Assembly (NCBI GenBank): GCA_026390935.1
Contig: JAPLEZ010000119.1
Location: 2,073 to 62,512, forward strand
Direction of reading: 5' to 3'
Origin: Bacteroidota bacterium
GTDB lineage: Bacteria > Bacteroidota > Bacteroidia > Flavobacteriales_C > GCA-002722245
Length of the DNA: 60,440 bases
Every line of letters begins with the position of its first letter. Position 1 is the first letter of the stretch. The notes beneath the pieces were generated by a model that was given only the letters and a program-made list of their open reading frames with translations, did not search any database and had not been told where the DNA came from. Shown in pieces: positions 34,440 to 43,934 of this stretch. The translations under genes were made by a program, and so were the position numbers.

Positions 34440-36884
34440 ATGAAGTATTTAATTTCCATCTTCCTTCTATTTATTTCGCTTAGCGGATTTTCACAAATCA
34501 ATACTCAGGCTGATATTCAGCAAGAATACATCATTGACAATATTGACGTTTCTGGAGAAGTTACTTTTCCTAAATCCAGTATCGTTTCATGGTCGGGATT
34601 GTATGTAGGTAACGTTTTTAAATGGCCGGGGGATCAGGCAGCAAGCGCCATCAAAAAATTATGGGACCTGGGATATTTTGAAGACATTCAAATTTTATAC
34701 ACCAACATCGACGGCAACAGAATCAACTTACTAATCGTTGTGAAGGAACGCCCCAGACTAGTGTCTTATACCTTTTCAGGCGTGAGCAAAACCGACAAAA
34801 AAGACCTACGCGAAAAAATCAATTTACAAAAAGACAAACCTATTACCGAAAATCTGTTACGCAACACCAAAAACCTTATCATCAAACATTATGTTGATAA
34901 AGGCAGAGCAAATGTTAAAGTAGATATTCAGGAGAAAGCGGACTCTGCTGACGCTAGTAAAGTAACGTTGAAAATCATTGTCAACAAAGGTGAAAAAGTA
35001 AAAATTCAAGATATTAATTTTCATGGAAACACTGCTCTAAGCGATGCCAAATTGCGTGGCGCCATGAAAGAAACCAAACGCTACAGATGGTGGAATGTGT
35101 TTAAAGATGGCGCCTTCTCAGAAAGCGATTACAATAGCGAATTGGCGCAAATTGTTACAAAATACAACGCCAAAGGCTTCAGGGATGCGCGTATTGTAGC
35201 CGACACTGTTAAAAAACTCAATGCAAAGAGATTGGTGATTGAAGTTTATATAGAGGAAGGAAAAAAATTCTATTTCAGAAATATAACCTGGGTAGGAAAT
35301 ACCAAATACACCACCGAAGATTTAAACCGACTATTGGCCATCAAAAAAGGAGATGTGTACAATATGGAAAATCTCAATTCAAAACTTACAATGGATCCTA
35401 ACGGACAAGACATAAGCTCATTGTACCTCGACGATGGTTACTTGTTTTTTAATATTCAGCCAAAAGAAATAAAAATTGAAAACGATTCTGTGGATGTTGA
35501 AATGCGCATATACGAAGGAAAGCAAGCGCGAATCAACAAAGTGACCTTGATTGGAAATACTAAAACAAGTGATTTTGTGGTGATGCGAGAAATTCGTACT
35601 AAACCCGGACAATTGTTTCGCCGCTCAGACATCATCCGTTCTCAAAGGGAATTATCTCAATTGAAATATTTCAACGCACAAAAAATGTCGGTGAATCCTA
35701 AACCAAATCCAGCCGATGGTACAGTTGATATTGAATACATTGTAGAAGAACAACCTTCCGATCAGGTGGAATTATCTGCTGGATATGGCGCAGGGAGATT
35801 GATCGGAACACTTGGATTGTCTTTCAATAACTTTTCTACCAAAAGATTCCGCGACCCAAAAGCTTGGTCGCCGCTCCCTTCAGGAGACGGACAAACATTA
35901 AGTATCAGAGCGCAATCCACTGGTTCATACTATCAAGGCTACAACTTATCATTTATTGAGCCTTGGTTAGGTGGGAAAAAACCAAATTCATTGAGCTTTT
36001 CTTTGGCGCACACACGTTACAGCACTTTGGATGGCAGCGGATCGAGCACGGGGCATCAGTTCGTCTCTACTGCAACTGTAGGTTTCGGAAAAAGATTAAA
36101 ATGGCCTGATGACTTTTTTACTCTTCAAACTTCATTGACCTACCAATACTATGATGTATTGAACTTTGCTAACTTGAATGCCAACGGTTTCTTAAACAGT
36201 TTTAATGGCAAAGTAGTATTGTCGCGAAATTCAGTAGATCAGCCAATTTACCCAAGAAGCGGATCAAACATCACCTTAACACTGCAGGTGACTCCACCTT
36301 GGAACTACCTGGTAAAAGAATTTACTCCTGGTGTTGATCCCGCAAAATTCAATTGGATAGAATACAATAAATTTAAAATTCAAGCGGAGTGGTACAACAA
36401 AATATTCGACAATCTGGTGTTGTACACCAAGGTGAACTTTGGTATTCTGGGCAGATACAACACCTCACTTGCCTACTCACCATTTGAACGTTTTTACTTA
36501 GGCGGTAGTGGATTAGCTAACTTCAACGTAGATGGACGTGAGATTATTTCACTTAGAGGCTCGAAGGGAGAATACGCAAACGAAAACATTACCCCTGCCT
36601 TAGGTGGAGTTGCCGCAGTAAAATACACCATGGAATTGCGTTATCCAATTTCACTCAATCCAAGCGCAACAATATTTGCATTGGCATTTGCTGAAGGAGG
36701 AAGAGCTTGGTCGGAAGTATCACGTTTCAGTCCGTTTGAAGCAAGAAAATCAGCAGGTGTTGGTGTTCGCATATTCATGCCGATGTTCGGTTTACTCGGA
36801 CTCGATTTAGGATATGGCTTTGATGCAGTTGTTCCAAGCTGGCAAACAACGTTCATGATTGGCGGTAACTTTAGCGGGTGGTAA
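34440..36884 (+). CDS. bamA: Outer-membrane protein assembly factor BamA
   Basis: 814 residues. The signal peptide ends GFS before QINTQADIQ. Five POTRA domains (about 30-420) are followed by an Omp85 barrel; typical pieces are IDNIDVSGEVTFP, LWDLGYFEDIQI, INFHGNTALSDAKL, ITWVGNTKYTTEDLN and VTLIGNTKTSDFVV. The lid-loop region and the final strand TTFMIGGNFSGW, ending in Trp, are intact. It inserts barrel proteins, including the PorP/PorG type, into the outer membrane. The two Skp-like chaperone genes follow. Confidence 0.97.
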   Translation: MKYLISIFLLFISLSGFSQINTQADIQQEYIIDNIDVSGEVTFPKSSIVSWSGLYVGNVFKWPGDQAASAIKKLWDLGYFEDIQILYTNIDGNRINLLIVVKERPRLVSYTFSGVSKTDKKDLREKINLQKDKPITENLLRNTKNLIIKHYVDKGRANVKVDIQEKADSADASKVTLKIIVNKGEKVKIQDINFHGNTALSDAKLRGAMKETKRYRWWNVFKDGAFSESDYNSELAQIVTKYNAKGFRDARIVADTVKKLNAKRLVIEVYIEEGKKFYFRNITWVGNTKYTTEDLNRLLAIKKGDVYNMENLNSKLTMDPNGQDISSLYLDDGYLFFNIQPKEIKIENDSVDVEMRIYEGKQARINKVTLIGNTKTSDFVVMREIRTKPGQLFRRSDIIRSQRELSQLKYFNAQKMSVNPKPNPADGTVDIEYIVEEQPSDQVELSAGYGAGRLIGTLGLSFNNFSTKRFRDPKAWSPLPSGDGQTLSIRAQSTGSYYQGYNLSFIEPWLGGKKPNSLSFSLAHTRYSTLDGSGSSTGHQFVSTATVGFGKRLKWPDDFFTLQTSLTYQYYDVLNFANLNANGFLNSFNGKVVLSRNSVDQPIYPRSGSNITLTLQVTPPWNYLVKEFTPGVDPAKFNWIEYNKFKIQAEWYNKIFDNLVLYTKVNFGILGRYNTSLAYSPFERFYLGGSGLANFNVDGREIISLRGSKGEYANENITPALGGVAAVKYTMELRYPISLNPSATIFALAFAEGGRAWSEVSRFSPFEARKSAGVGVRIFMPMFGLLGLDLGYGFDAVVPSWQTTFMIGGNFSGW

Positions 36885-36960
36885 AATTGGATCGGTGTTT
36901 GCAAGGACAATTCAATATCTGCTATTAAATTTTTAACTTCGTCGGCATTTGACAAATAAA

Positions 36961-37464
36961 ATGAGAGCTTTTTTAATCATATTTTCTCTTCTTCTCACTG
37001 TATCGCTCAGCGCCCAAAAGGTAGGTTGTGTGGACACCAAGTATATTCTGGATCATATTCCCGATTACAAATCAGCGGAAAATAAGTTAGAACAAATGTC
37101 CAATGAATGGCAAAAAGAAATTGAAGTAAAAAAAGTTGCCATTGAGCAGATGTACAAAAATTACCAGGCCGACAAAATTTTGCTTTCACAAGAAATGCGC
37201 TTAAAAAAGGAGCAAGAAATTGAGCAAGCAGAAAAGGAATTACAAGACCTTCAGGAAAAATATTTCGGTATTGATGGTGAATTAATCAAACAAAGAGAAA
37301 AGCTCGTTAAACCAATTCAAGACAAAGTATTTGCAGCCATCAAACAAATGGCAGAATCAAAAGGATACAACCTCATTATTGATAAAGCCGGCAGCACATC
37401 GGTTTTGTACATAAGCTCAAAGAACGAACACAGTAATGATATTTTAAAACAACTCGGATACTAA
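36961..37464 (+). CDS. skp: OmpH/Skp-family periplasmic chaperone, first copy
   Basis: 167 residues from the ATG at 36961 (MRAFLIIFSLLLTVS); an in-frame TTG at 36949 is less likely. The signal ends SLSA before QKVGCVDTKYILD. After a short strand comes a long charged coiled coil (about 45-120, with QADKILLSQEMRLKKEQEIE) and a C-terminal strand VLYISSKNEHSNDILKQLGY, the Skp tentacle layout. Skp carries unfolded barrel proteins to BamA, which is encoded just upstream. Confidence 0.92.
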   Translation: MRAFLIIFSLLLTVSLSAQKVGCVDTKYILDHIPDYKSAENKLEQMSNEWQKEIEVKKVAIEQMYKNYQADKILLSQEMRLKKEQEIEQAEKELQDLQEKYFGIDGELIKQREKLVKPIQDKVFAAIKQMAESKGYNLIIDKAGSTSVLYISSKNEHSNDILKQLGY

Positions 37465-37478
37465 TTAATCTAAACCAA

Positions 37479-38042
37479 ATGAAAGCTCCAAAAATTTTTT
37501 TAACTCTAGCCATTGCCTTAATGTGCAATCTTTCCTCTTTTGCACAAACACAAAAAATAGGGCATGTCAACTCTAGCGACATCATCATGGCGATGCCAGA
37601 AAAAGATACCATTCAACAAAAACTAAAAGACTTCGTTGATTTTTTTCAAAATGAATTGAAAGAAAAAAATGCAGAATATGAAAAGAAAGTCAGCGAATAT
37701 CAACTTGCACTTAATGGTCCTAATAAAATGTCAGAAACTATCCGACAAATAAAAGAAAACGACATTATCGCGTTGAGAGATCAAATGAGTGGAATTCAAG
37801 AAGGAATGCAAGCACAGTACCAACAAGAAGAACAAAAATTATTGGAGCCTGTTCAAAAGAGAGTTCAAGATGCCATTGAAAAAGTTGCTAAAGCTCACAA
37901 ATACAGCTATGTTTTTGATATGAGCACGGGTGCAGCGCTTTACTCTGATAAAGCATATGACATCACAGAATTGGTTAAAAAAGAATTAGGAATAGCAACT
38001 ACTCCTGCAGCCACAACAACGGGAGCAACAACTAAACCATAA
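37479..38042 (+). CDS. OmpH/Skp-family periplasmic chaperone, second copy
   Basis: 187 residues. The signal ends SFA before QTQKIGHVNSSDIIM. The coiled-coil tentacle runs about 45-130 (for example FFQNELKEKNAEYEKKVSEY), then YSYVFDMSTGAALYSDKAYD and a tail rich in Ala and Thr. Paralogue of the gene 15 bases upstream; tandem skp genes after bamA are usual in Bacteroidota. Followed by a strong terminator. Confidence 0.92.
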   Translation: MKAPKIFLTLAIALMCNLSSFAQTQKIGHVNSSDIIMAMPEKDTIQQKLKDFVDFFQNELKEKNAEYEKKVSEYQLALNGPNKMSETIRQIKENDIIALRDQMSGIQEGMQAQYQQEEQKLLEPVQKRVQDAIEKVAKAHKYSYVFDMSTGAALYSDKAYDITELVKKELGIATTPAATTTGATTKP

Positions 38043-38049
38043 AGTACTC

Positions 38050-38079
38050 AAGCGCCCTTTTCAAGAGGGCGCTTTTTTT
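38050..38079 (+). terminator. Rho-independent terminator after bamA-skp-skp
   Basis: Stem AAGCGCCCT (38050-38058) / AGGGCGCTT (38066-38074) with a 7-base loop and seven T residues. It ends eight bases before murI, which therefore may be reached by read-through only or has its own promoter. Confidence 0.88.
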
Positions 38080-38084
38080 ATACA

Positions 38085-38900
38085 ATGGCAGCATCCAACC
38101 AACCCATAGGAATTTTTGATTCAGGCATTGGAGGACTTACTGTTGCCAACGCCATTCAAAAATTATTACCCAACGAGAAAATCATTTATTTCGGAGATAC
38201 GGCTCACGTTCCTTACGGAGATAAATCATCAAGCGCTATCCAGTTTTATTCTAAAAACATTGCCGATTTTTTGCTCACCAAAAAATGCAAACTCATTGTT
38301 ATTGCCTGCAACACCGCATCGGCTGCGGCGCGCAAAACAACAGCTGAACACATCAAAGAAATTCCTGTGCTCAATGTAATTGATCCAGTGGTGGAATTTA
38401 CTGCAACGCATTTCCACAAATCCACAGTTGGACTCATTGGCACTAAAGGCACCATACAATCACGAGTGTATCCTAATGCCATAAAAAAGGCCAACAAAAG
38501 CATTCAAACCAATTCACTGGCAACACCTTTATTGGCACCAATGATAGAAGAAGGTTTCTTCAACAACAACATTAGTAAAACAGTAATTTCTGCCTACCTG
38601 GAAAAAAGCGCATTAAAAGAAATTGACGCCTTGATTTTAGGCTGCACCCACTATCCGCTTATTCAAAAAGAAATTGAAGCGATATACAAAAAGAAAAAGC
38701 AAAAAATTAAAATTCTCAATAGCGCCGATATCGTTGCGCACTCTGTGAAAGACGCTTTAAAAGCACAAAAGCTTTTATCCAAAACAGAAAATCCAAAACA
38801 CGAATTTTACGTATCCGATTACACTAAATCTTTTGAGGAATCCACCAAGATTTTCTTTGGTGCTGCGGTGAAATTGAAGGAAGTGAATTTGTGGAAGTAA
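38085..38900 (+). CDS. murI: Glutamate racemase
   Basis: 271 residues; makes D-glutamate for peptidoglycan. The acidic residue Asp12 is in IFDSGIGGLTV, and the two catalytic cysteines are Cys75 in IACNTASAAA and Cys187 in LGCTHYPL. Full-length and intact. Last gene of the plus-strand envelope cluster. Confidence 0.97.
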   Translation: MAASNQPIGIFDSGIGGLTVANAIQKLLPNEKIIYFGDTAHVPYGDKSSSAIQFYSKNIADFLLTKKCKLIVIACNTASAAARKTTAEHIKEIPVLNVIDPVVEFTATHFHKSTVGLIGTKGTIQSRVYPNAIKKANKSIQTNSLATPLLAPMIEEGFFNNNISKTVISAYLEKSALKEIDALILGCTHYPLIQKEIEAIYKKKKQKIKILNSADIVAHSVKDALKAQKLLSKTENPKHEFYVSDYTKSFEESTKIFFGAAVKLKEVNLWK

Positions 38901-39200
38901 TTAAACCTCACTTCTCTTTCCAAAACAATTATAAGTATATCCCAAATATAGGATTGCTTCAATTTTTGAGTACAAAAATTGAAGCAATGACGGCGTGATC
39001 CTTATGCACTGCGTGCGTGTTTGATTTGATTGTGCGTTGCACGAGCATGGCCGCTAACTTCGAGCGAAGGCCCGAGCCAAGAGGCGAGCGAGCGCATGAT
39101 TTTTCGTGCGGTGGCAGCATCTCTTGGCTCTTGAATTTTTTGGATACTTTTTGTTTCAAGACAAAAAGTATCGATTTGCTTCTTTTAAAAGAAGACATAA
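38901..39200. other. 300-bp structured intergenic element between murI and the gamma-CA gene
   Basis: No gene is supported. It holds four inverted repeats: a 16-bp perfect stem (38953-38968 / 38973-38988), GAGCCAAGAG (39074-39083) with CTCTTGGCTC (39121-39130), a 12-bp stem (39143-39154 / 39161-39172), and a 16-bp palindrome (39179-39194). The core at about 39005-39125 is clearly richer in G and C than its surroundings and contains CGAGCGAGCGCA, a word shared with the hairpin element near 45319. It may be a dispersed repeat, a terminator set for two convergent genes, or a structured RNA. Confidence 0.6.
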
Positions 39201-39713
39201 TTATTTAAACCACCCCGAATATTTCACATAATTATTCGCGATTCTATTGATCTCCCCTTCTTGCAATTTGATGTCCACCTTTTTAATAAACTTAGCTGGA
39301 ACACCAGCAAAAATGGAACCTGGCTCAACAATAGTTCCCTGCGTTAACACAGCACCAGCAGCGATGATGGAATTTTCACCAATCACACAAGCATCCATTA
39401 CGATGGCACCCATACCAATCAAAACATTGTCGTGTACGGTACAACCATGCACAATAGCATGGTGACCAATAGAGACATTATTTCCGATATTAGTAGGGAA
39501 TTTCTGATAAGTAGCGTGAATGCAAGCACCATCCTGAACATTCACTTTATTGCCCATTTTAATGTAATGCACATCACCACGCACCACGGCATTGAACCAA
39601 AAACTGCACTGATCTCCACACACAACATCTCCAACAATAGTGGCATTTTCAGCGATATAACAATCATTACCAAACTGTGGGGCTTTTCCCTGAACTTCTT
39701 TAATCAATGCCAT
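39201..39713 (-). CDS. Gamma-carbonic anhydrase-like hexapeptide-repeat protein
   Basis: 170 residues of left-handed beta helix with hexapeptide repeats (for example IGDVVCG-type turns, NVLIGMGAIVMDACV, NSIIAAGAVLTQGT) and a C-terminal helix. The three zinc histidines are in ACIHATYQK and GHHAIVHGC. The closing VEPGSIFAGVPAKFIKKV is the YrdA/PaaY family hallmark. Carbonic anhydrase or thioesterase activity varies in the family, so the exact reaction is not sure. Two bases after the T9SS protein gene. Confidence 0.92.
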   Translation of the reverse strand: MALIKEVQGKAPQFGNDCYIAENATIVGDVVCGDQCSFWFNAVVRGDVHYIKMGNKVNVQDGACIHATYQKFPTNIGNNVSIGHHAIVHGCTVHDNVLIGMGAIVMDACVIGENSIIAAGAVLTQGTIVEPGSIFAGVPAKFIKKVDIKLQEGEINRIANNYVKYSGWFK

Positions 39714-39715
39714 AC

Positions 39716-41101
39716 TTATAATTTTACAATGCGTGTTACAAATTTTTTATCGGCTTTCCACATGACCATGAGGTATACTGCTGAGGACAAATGCGACAAA
39801 TCCAAAAATAACGTTTGCTGCGTAAAGTTACTAAAGGCTTCCATTTCCTTACCTTGAACATCATAAATGAAAATTTTAAAAGTCGCAGGGGAAGATCCCG
39901 TGTTAACATACACTCCATCTATAAAAGCAGTTGGAGAAACAGTATAATCAAATAATTCTGGAGGAACTTTTTCCACGTTAGAAATATCCGGCACGGTACA
40001 AGTCACTACTTGATTTCCGGTAACATAAACCAAAGCCGCAAAATCCTTTTGATATTGCTTGCCTCCTTCAGTAATACTGAAACGATGCACAAAAGTATAG
40101 GGTGCAGCTCTTCCATCACTCAATAAAGTAGTCCATTCTAAGGTATCAGAAACAGATGAGGAACTAAGAACAGGATTGGAACTTACGCTAGCACCTGTAT
40201 TGTTCCAGGTAGAATAAGTAATGGTATGCGTTCCTGCCAGAGAAATACTGCTACCGTATTTCAAAACATCTGCCGGATTGATAGTATGCTGGCCAGCCAC
40301 AAACTGAGGATCCAATGAAAATATGGGCGCAGTGGTAAATTCTGTTGAAACGTAAAGCACAAAATCAATGGAACTCTCTCCTATTTTCTTTCCCTTCCTG
40401 AATTCATTCACCTTTACCGAAAAAGCGTATCTTCCTTTTAAGGGATTTGTCCACGTTAATATTCCAGTTAGAGAATTAACACTGACACCTGTCGGAATAA
40501 AATAATTTTCCACTGCTAAACCATTCACTCCTCTGCAATTAATCAGTTCATAACTCAAACTATCTCCATCCGCATCATACAAACCAAAGGAAGTACTATA
40601 CTCTACTCCTTGATAGGCATAAAAAATAGGAGTAAGCTGATATTCTGCAGAGTTGTTCACACATACTGAAAGGCTGGCATACACTGGCACAATCGCCGCC
40701 AAATATATATTTGTAAAAGCTGAATTTCCAGCATTAATATTGAGAATACTGCCTTGACGGAAATTCTCAGAAATAAATACCTGAAAATTTCCTTCGCTGG
40801 TATAAGTGTATTGTCCTTTATAAATGCTTTTCAGAATAGCGGTATTCACTTTAGTTCCGCTACCATTCACACGAGGTAAAACCACTGAATTACCATCGCC
40901 GCAAAAAACAGTGAGCATGTCTTTGTCACTTTGTGGATGATCAGTGGCGGTAAAAGCTATTACAGTGTATTCATAGGTAAAACCGCCCAATGATTTATAA
41001 GAAATACTGGCACCTAAATAATGATCAGCCTTTAAGGAAAAGCTAAAAGTAAAAAGGCAAAAGCCAAAAAGAAGATATTTCAAATTTGCAGACAATATCA
41101 T
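39716..41101 (-). CDS. Secreted protein with T9SS type A sorting domain
   Basis: 461 residues from the ATG at 41101 (MILSANLKYLLFGF); five extra residues are possible. The signal peptide ends LKA before DHYLGASISY. The body has PKD/cadherin-like strands (YDADGDSLSYELINC, LTGILTWTNPLKGRYAFSV, FVHRFSITEGGKQYQKDF). The last 80 residues form a type A sorting domain: KIFIYDVQGKEMEAFSNF, LDLSHLSSAVYLMVMW and a final RIVKL. It would be exported by T9SS to the cell surface. The start DHYLGASISYKSLGGFTYEY is found in other Bacteroidota proteins of unknown function. Confidence 0.85.
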   Translation of the reverse strand: MILSANLKYLLFGFCLFTFSFSLKADHYLGASISYKSLGGFTYEYTVIAFTATDHPQSDKDMLTVFCGDGNSVVLPRVNGSGTKVNTAILKSIYKGQYTYTSEGNFQVFISENFRQGSILNINAGNSAFTNIYLAAIVPVYASLSVCVNNSAEYQLTPIFYAYQGVEYSTSFGLYDADGDSLSYELINCRGVNGLAVENYFIPTGVSVNSLTGILTWTNPLKGRYAFSVKVNEFRKGKKIGESSIDFVLYVSTEFTTAPIFSLDPQFVAGQHTINPADVLKYGSSISLAGTHTITYSTWNNTGASVSSNPVLSSSSVSDTLEWTTLLSDGRAAPYTFVHRFSITEGGKQYQKDFAALVYVTGNQVVTCTVPDISNVEKVPPELFDYTVSPTAFIDGVYVNTGSSPATFKIFIYDVQGKEMEAFSNFTQQTLFLDLSHLSSAVYLMVMWKADKKFVTRIVKL

Positions 41102-41175
41102 GTAAATGTAAAACACACTAAATTATTGTATTTATCCTGAATAAAATACCTAAACTTGAATTCAAATCTCAATGA

Positions 41176-41529
41176 ATGAAAAAAATCTTCTATCTAAAAA
41201 CCTGTTCTACCTGCCAAAAGATTTTAAAAGAAGTAAAACCTGGAAAGGACGTAGAACTACAAGACATCAAAAGCGAAAAAATGACCCCCGAACAAGTTGA
41301 TGCCATGGCGAAACTGGCGGGATCGTACGAAAACATTTTCACTCGAAAATCTCAAAAATATCGCAGCATGGGATTGGCCGATAAAAAACTCACCGAAAAA
41401 GATTACCGTAAACTCATCATTGAAGAGTACACTTTTTTAAAACGACCTGTTAGCGTGATTGGAAATGAGATTTTCATAGGCAATAGCAACGCCGCTATTG
41501 AAGCGCTGAAAGTCAAATTGAAAAAATAG
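41176..41529 (+). CDS. ArsC/Spx-family thioredoxin-fold protein
   Basis: 117 residues. The active-site region is LKTCSTCQKIL, a CxxC pair at 10-13. The remainder, QDIKSEKMTPEQVDAM, IFTRKSQKYRSMGL and a near-terminal FLKRPVSVIGNEIFIG, matches the ArsC/YffB family. The arsenate-reductase arginines are not clearly present and no ars genes are near, so a general thiol-redox function is more probable. Its stop is one base before the EamA gene. Confidence 0.85.
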   Translation: MKKIFYLKTCSTCQKILKEVKPGKDVELQDIKSEKMTPEQVDAMAKLAGSYENIFTRKSQKYRSMGLADKKLTEKDYRKLIIEEYTFLKRPVSVIGNEIFIGNSNAAIEALKVKLKK

Positions 41530-41530
41530 A

Positions 41531-42415
41531 ATGACAAAAAACACCCTCGCACATATCACACTTACTATCGTGAGTATTGTGTATGGCGCCAATTATGTAA
41601 TCATTAAGTTTGTTTCGCCAGAACCAATGGGGCCTAGCGGACTTGTTCTTATTAGAACCATAATGGCTGTTGCGTTTTTTTGGGTGGCGGGCATCTTTGT
41701 CAAAAAACAAAAAGAAATTGAAAAAGCCGACTGGCCTAAAATTGTTTTGTGCGCCTTTTGCGGATCAGCTTTTAATCAATTGTGCTTTTTCCAGGGAGCA
41801 GTAAACACTTCGCCTATTGATGCGTCACTTATCATGACCAGCAATCCCATCATCGTTTTGCTTTTTGCTTCGGTACTGCTGAAAGAAAAAATCAACTCCA
41901 CCAAAATGCTTGGAATAGCGCTAGGTTGCATTGGAGCTGTGTTTATCATCATGCAAAAAGAAGGTGGAAATACTTCTTCCAGCTTATATGGAAATACCAT
42001 GATTTTTGTGAATTCCATTCTTTTCGGACTATACATCGTGCTTGTAAAACCACTAATCACGAAATACGACACCATTACTTTAATGAAATGGATTTTCTTG
42101 TTCGGATTGCTAATGCTTATTCCTTTTGGATATAACGAAGTAATGACTGTAAACTGGGCTAAATTCGATGATAAAATTTGGTGGTCATTTTTCTACTCCT
42201 CAGCCATTGTCACCTTCTTCGCGTATGTCCCTAACATACTAGCATTGCGCTGGGTTTCGTCGGCATCGGTTAGCTCCTACTTGTACGTGCAGCCTGTAAT
42301 CGCTGTAGTATTGGCGATGTTGTGGCTCAATGAAGCGCTTTCGTTTTCTGCGATATTCGCTGCTATCCTCATTTTTATTGGGGTTTACCTCGTTGGTAAA
42401 GAAAGCAAAAGCTAA
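41531..42415 (+). CDS. EamA/DMT-superfamily transporter
   Basis: 294 residues with about ten membrane segments arranged as two EamA repeats: YGANYVIIKFVSPEPMGPSG in the first, LGCIGAVFIIMQKEG at its end, and LALRWVSSASVSSYLYVQPV in the second. Members export amino acids, nucleobases or other metabolites; the substrate cannot be read. It is translated right after the ArsC-like gene. Confidence 0.9.
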   Translation: MTKNTLAHITLTIVSIVYGANYVIIKFVSPEPMGPSGLVLIRTIMAVAFFWVAGIFVKKQKEIEKADWPKIVLCAFCGSAFNQLCFFQGAVNTSPIDASLIMTSNPIIVLLFASVLLKEKINSTKMLGIALGCIGAVFIIMQKEGGNTSSSLYGNTMIFVNSILFGLYIVLVKPLITKYDTITLMKWIFLFGLLMLIPFGYNEVMTVNWAKFDDKIWWSFFYSSAIVTFFAYVPNILALRWVSSASVSSYLYVQPVIAVVLAMLWLNEALSFSAIFAAILIFIGVYLVGKESKS

Positions 42416-42430
42416 TCCTTCTCCCACTTT

Positions 42431-42461
42431 TTGGGAATCTTTCCTGAATCATGTATGTTTG
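42431..42461 (+). promoter_or_regulatory. Bacteroidota-type promoter for yicC-gmk
   Basis: TTG (42431-42433), 20 bases, TATGTTTG (42454-42461). Transcription would begin about 42468, eight bases before the ATG at 42476, which argues against the longer frame starting at 42431. Confidence 0.65.
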
Positions 42462-42475
42462 TTAAAAGAAAGTGC

Positions 42476-43348
42476 ATGATAAAATCAATGACGGGGTTCG
42501 GGAAAAGTGAAGCACAGCTGGCCGGCAAAGTCATCACTGTTGAAGTAAAATCACTCAACAGCAAACAGGCCGACATTAGCTTACGCATTCCGAATCAGTA
42601 CAAATCGAAAGAAATTGAATTGAGAAACCTATTGTCTCAAACTCTAAACAGAGGGAAAATAGATTTTTCAATGTACAGCGAATCCGCTGGCGACAATACT
42701 TCCGTGAAGATCAATAAAGATCTTGCGCTCTCCTATTACGCGCAAATCAAACAACTGGAACCTTCTCTGGGCGATCAACTTTCAGTAGAAATGATTTCAA
42801 TGCTCCTGCGCATGCCCGATGTCATGAATACCGATAAAGCCGAGTTGGATGAAAGCGAATGGGTGCACATTCATAAAGCTGCACTGGCTGCTATTGCCAA
42901 CATGGATGAGCACAGAGTGAGTGAAGGAAAAAATTTGGAAACTGAATTATTGAAAAACATTCAGAATATTAGTGACCATCTGCTTAAAATCACCGAATTG
43001 GATAAAGTGCGCATGGCTAAAATCCGCGAACGTCTGGAAAAAGCAGTTTCGGAAATGAAAGAAGGAATGGTAGATAAAAACCGTTTCGAACAGGAATTGA
43101 TTTTTTACATTGAAAAGTTAGATATCAACGAAGAAAAAGTTCGATTGAAAATACATCTCGATTACTTCTTACAAACTATAAAGGACGAACAATATCCTGG
43201 AAAAAAATTAGGCTTCATCGGACAAGAAATCGGACGCGAAATCAACACCATTGGTTCAAAATCCAACGATGCAGATATGCAGAAGTTAGTAGTGCAAATG
43301 AAAGACGAATTAGAAAAAATTAAAGAGCAAAGTTTAAATGTACTCTAA
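42476..43348 (+). CDS. YicC/YloC-family endoribonuclease
   Basis: 290 residues from the ATG at 42476 (MIKSMTGFGKSE), the usual N-terminus of the family. YicC_N (about 1-155; VEVKSLNSKQADISLRIP) is followed by the DUF1732 C-terminal domain with ERLEKAVSEMKEGMVDKNRF and LGFIGQEIGREINTIGSKSN. YicC is an RNase involved in sRNA and mRNA decay in E. coli. It overlaps gmk by 11 bases, a conserved pair. Confidence 0.93.
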   Translation: MIKSMTGFGKSEAQLAGKVITVEVKSLNSKQADISLRIPNQYKSKEIELRNLLSQTLNRGKIDFSMYSESAGDNTSVKINKDLALSYYAQIKQLEPSLGDQLSVEMISMLLRMPDVMNTDKAELDESEWVHIHKAALAAIANMDEHRVSEGKNLETELLKNIQNISDHLLKITELDKVRMAKIRERLEKAVSEMKEGMVDKNRFEQELIFYIEKLDINEEKVRLKIHLDYFLQTIKDEQYPGKKLGFIGQEIGREINTIGSKSNDADMQKLVVQMKDELEKIKEQSLNVL

Positions 43349-43922
43349 TGCACATAAAGGAAAACTGATTATTTTTTCTGCTCCATCTGGTGCAGGAAAA
43401 ACAACCATTGTTCACCATTTGCTGAAAAAAGATTTCGGTTTGGAATTTTCAGTATCGGCCTGTACGCGCAAACAACGCGAAGGTGAAGTGCACGGAAAAG
43501 ATTACTACTATTTATCCATTGCCGACTTCAAACAAAACATCGATTTGGATGAATTTGTGGAATGGGAAGAAGTGTACAAAGACAATTTCTACGGCACTTT
43601 AAAATCAGAAATTGAACGCATCTGGAAAAAAGGCAAACACGTTATTTTTGATGTGGATGTAGATGGCGGACTCAATCTCAAAAAAGCTTTTGGCGACAGA
43701 GCCCTCGCTATTTTCGTAATGCCTCCTTCCATTGAAGCCTTGCGTGAACGACTGGAACAACGCGACACCGAAACTCCCGAAAGCATCGCTCGCCGAATAG
43801 GAAAAGCTCCCCTTGAATTGGAAAAATCATCACTGTTTGATACCATCATTGTAAACTCCGATTTAGAAATTGCATGCGCAAAAGCGGAGCAAGTGGTGGG
43901 AGAGTTTTTGAAAGGGAAATAA
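43338..43922 (+). CDS. gmk: Guanylate kinase
   Basis: 194 residues; GMP to GDP. The P-loop is FSAPSGAGKTTIVHHLL, the GMP-binding region is SACTRKQREGEVHGKDYYY, and RLEQRDTETPESIARR provides the lid arginines. Complete. It ends 12 bases before a 31-bp perfect inverted repeat. Confidence 0.97.
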   Translation: MYSNAHKGKLIIFSAPSGAGKTTIVHHLLKKDFGLEFSVSACTRKQREGEVHGKDYYYLSIADFKQNIDLDEFVEWEEVYKDNFYGTLKSEIERIWKKGKHVIFDVDVDGGLNLKKAFGDRALAIFVMPPSIEALRERLEQRDTETPESIARRIGKAPLELEKSSLFDTIIVNSDLEIACAKAEQVVGEFLKGK

Positions 43923-43934
43923 AATGACGAGAGT

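Noticed and set aside
38901-39200. tRNA or small known RNA in the murI downstream region
   Set aside because: No acceptor stem, T-loop or anticodon arm can be drawn; the repeats do not form a cloverleaf.
41176-41529. Arsenic resistance operon
   Set aside because: Only an ArsC-fold protein is present; no arsR, arsB or acr3 is near and the neighbour is a general EamA transporter.
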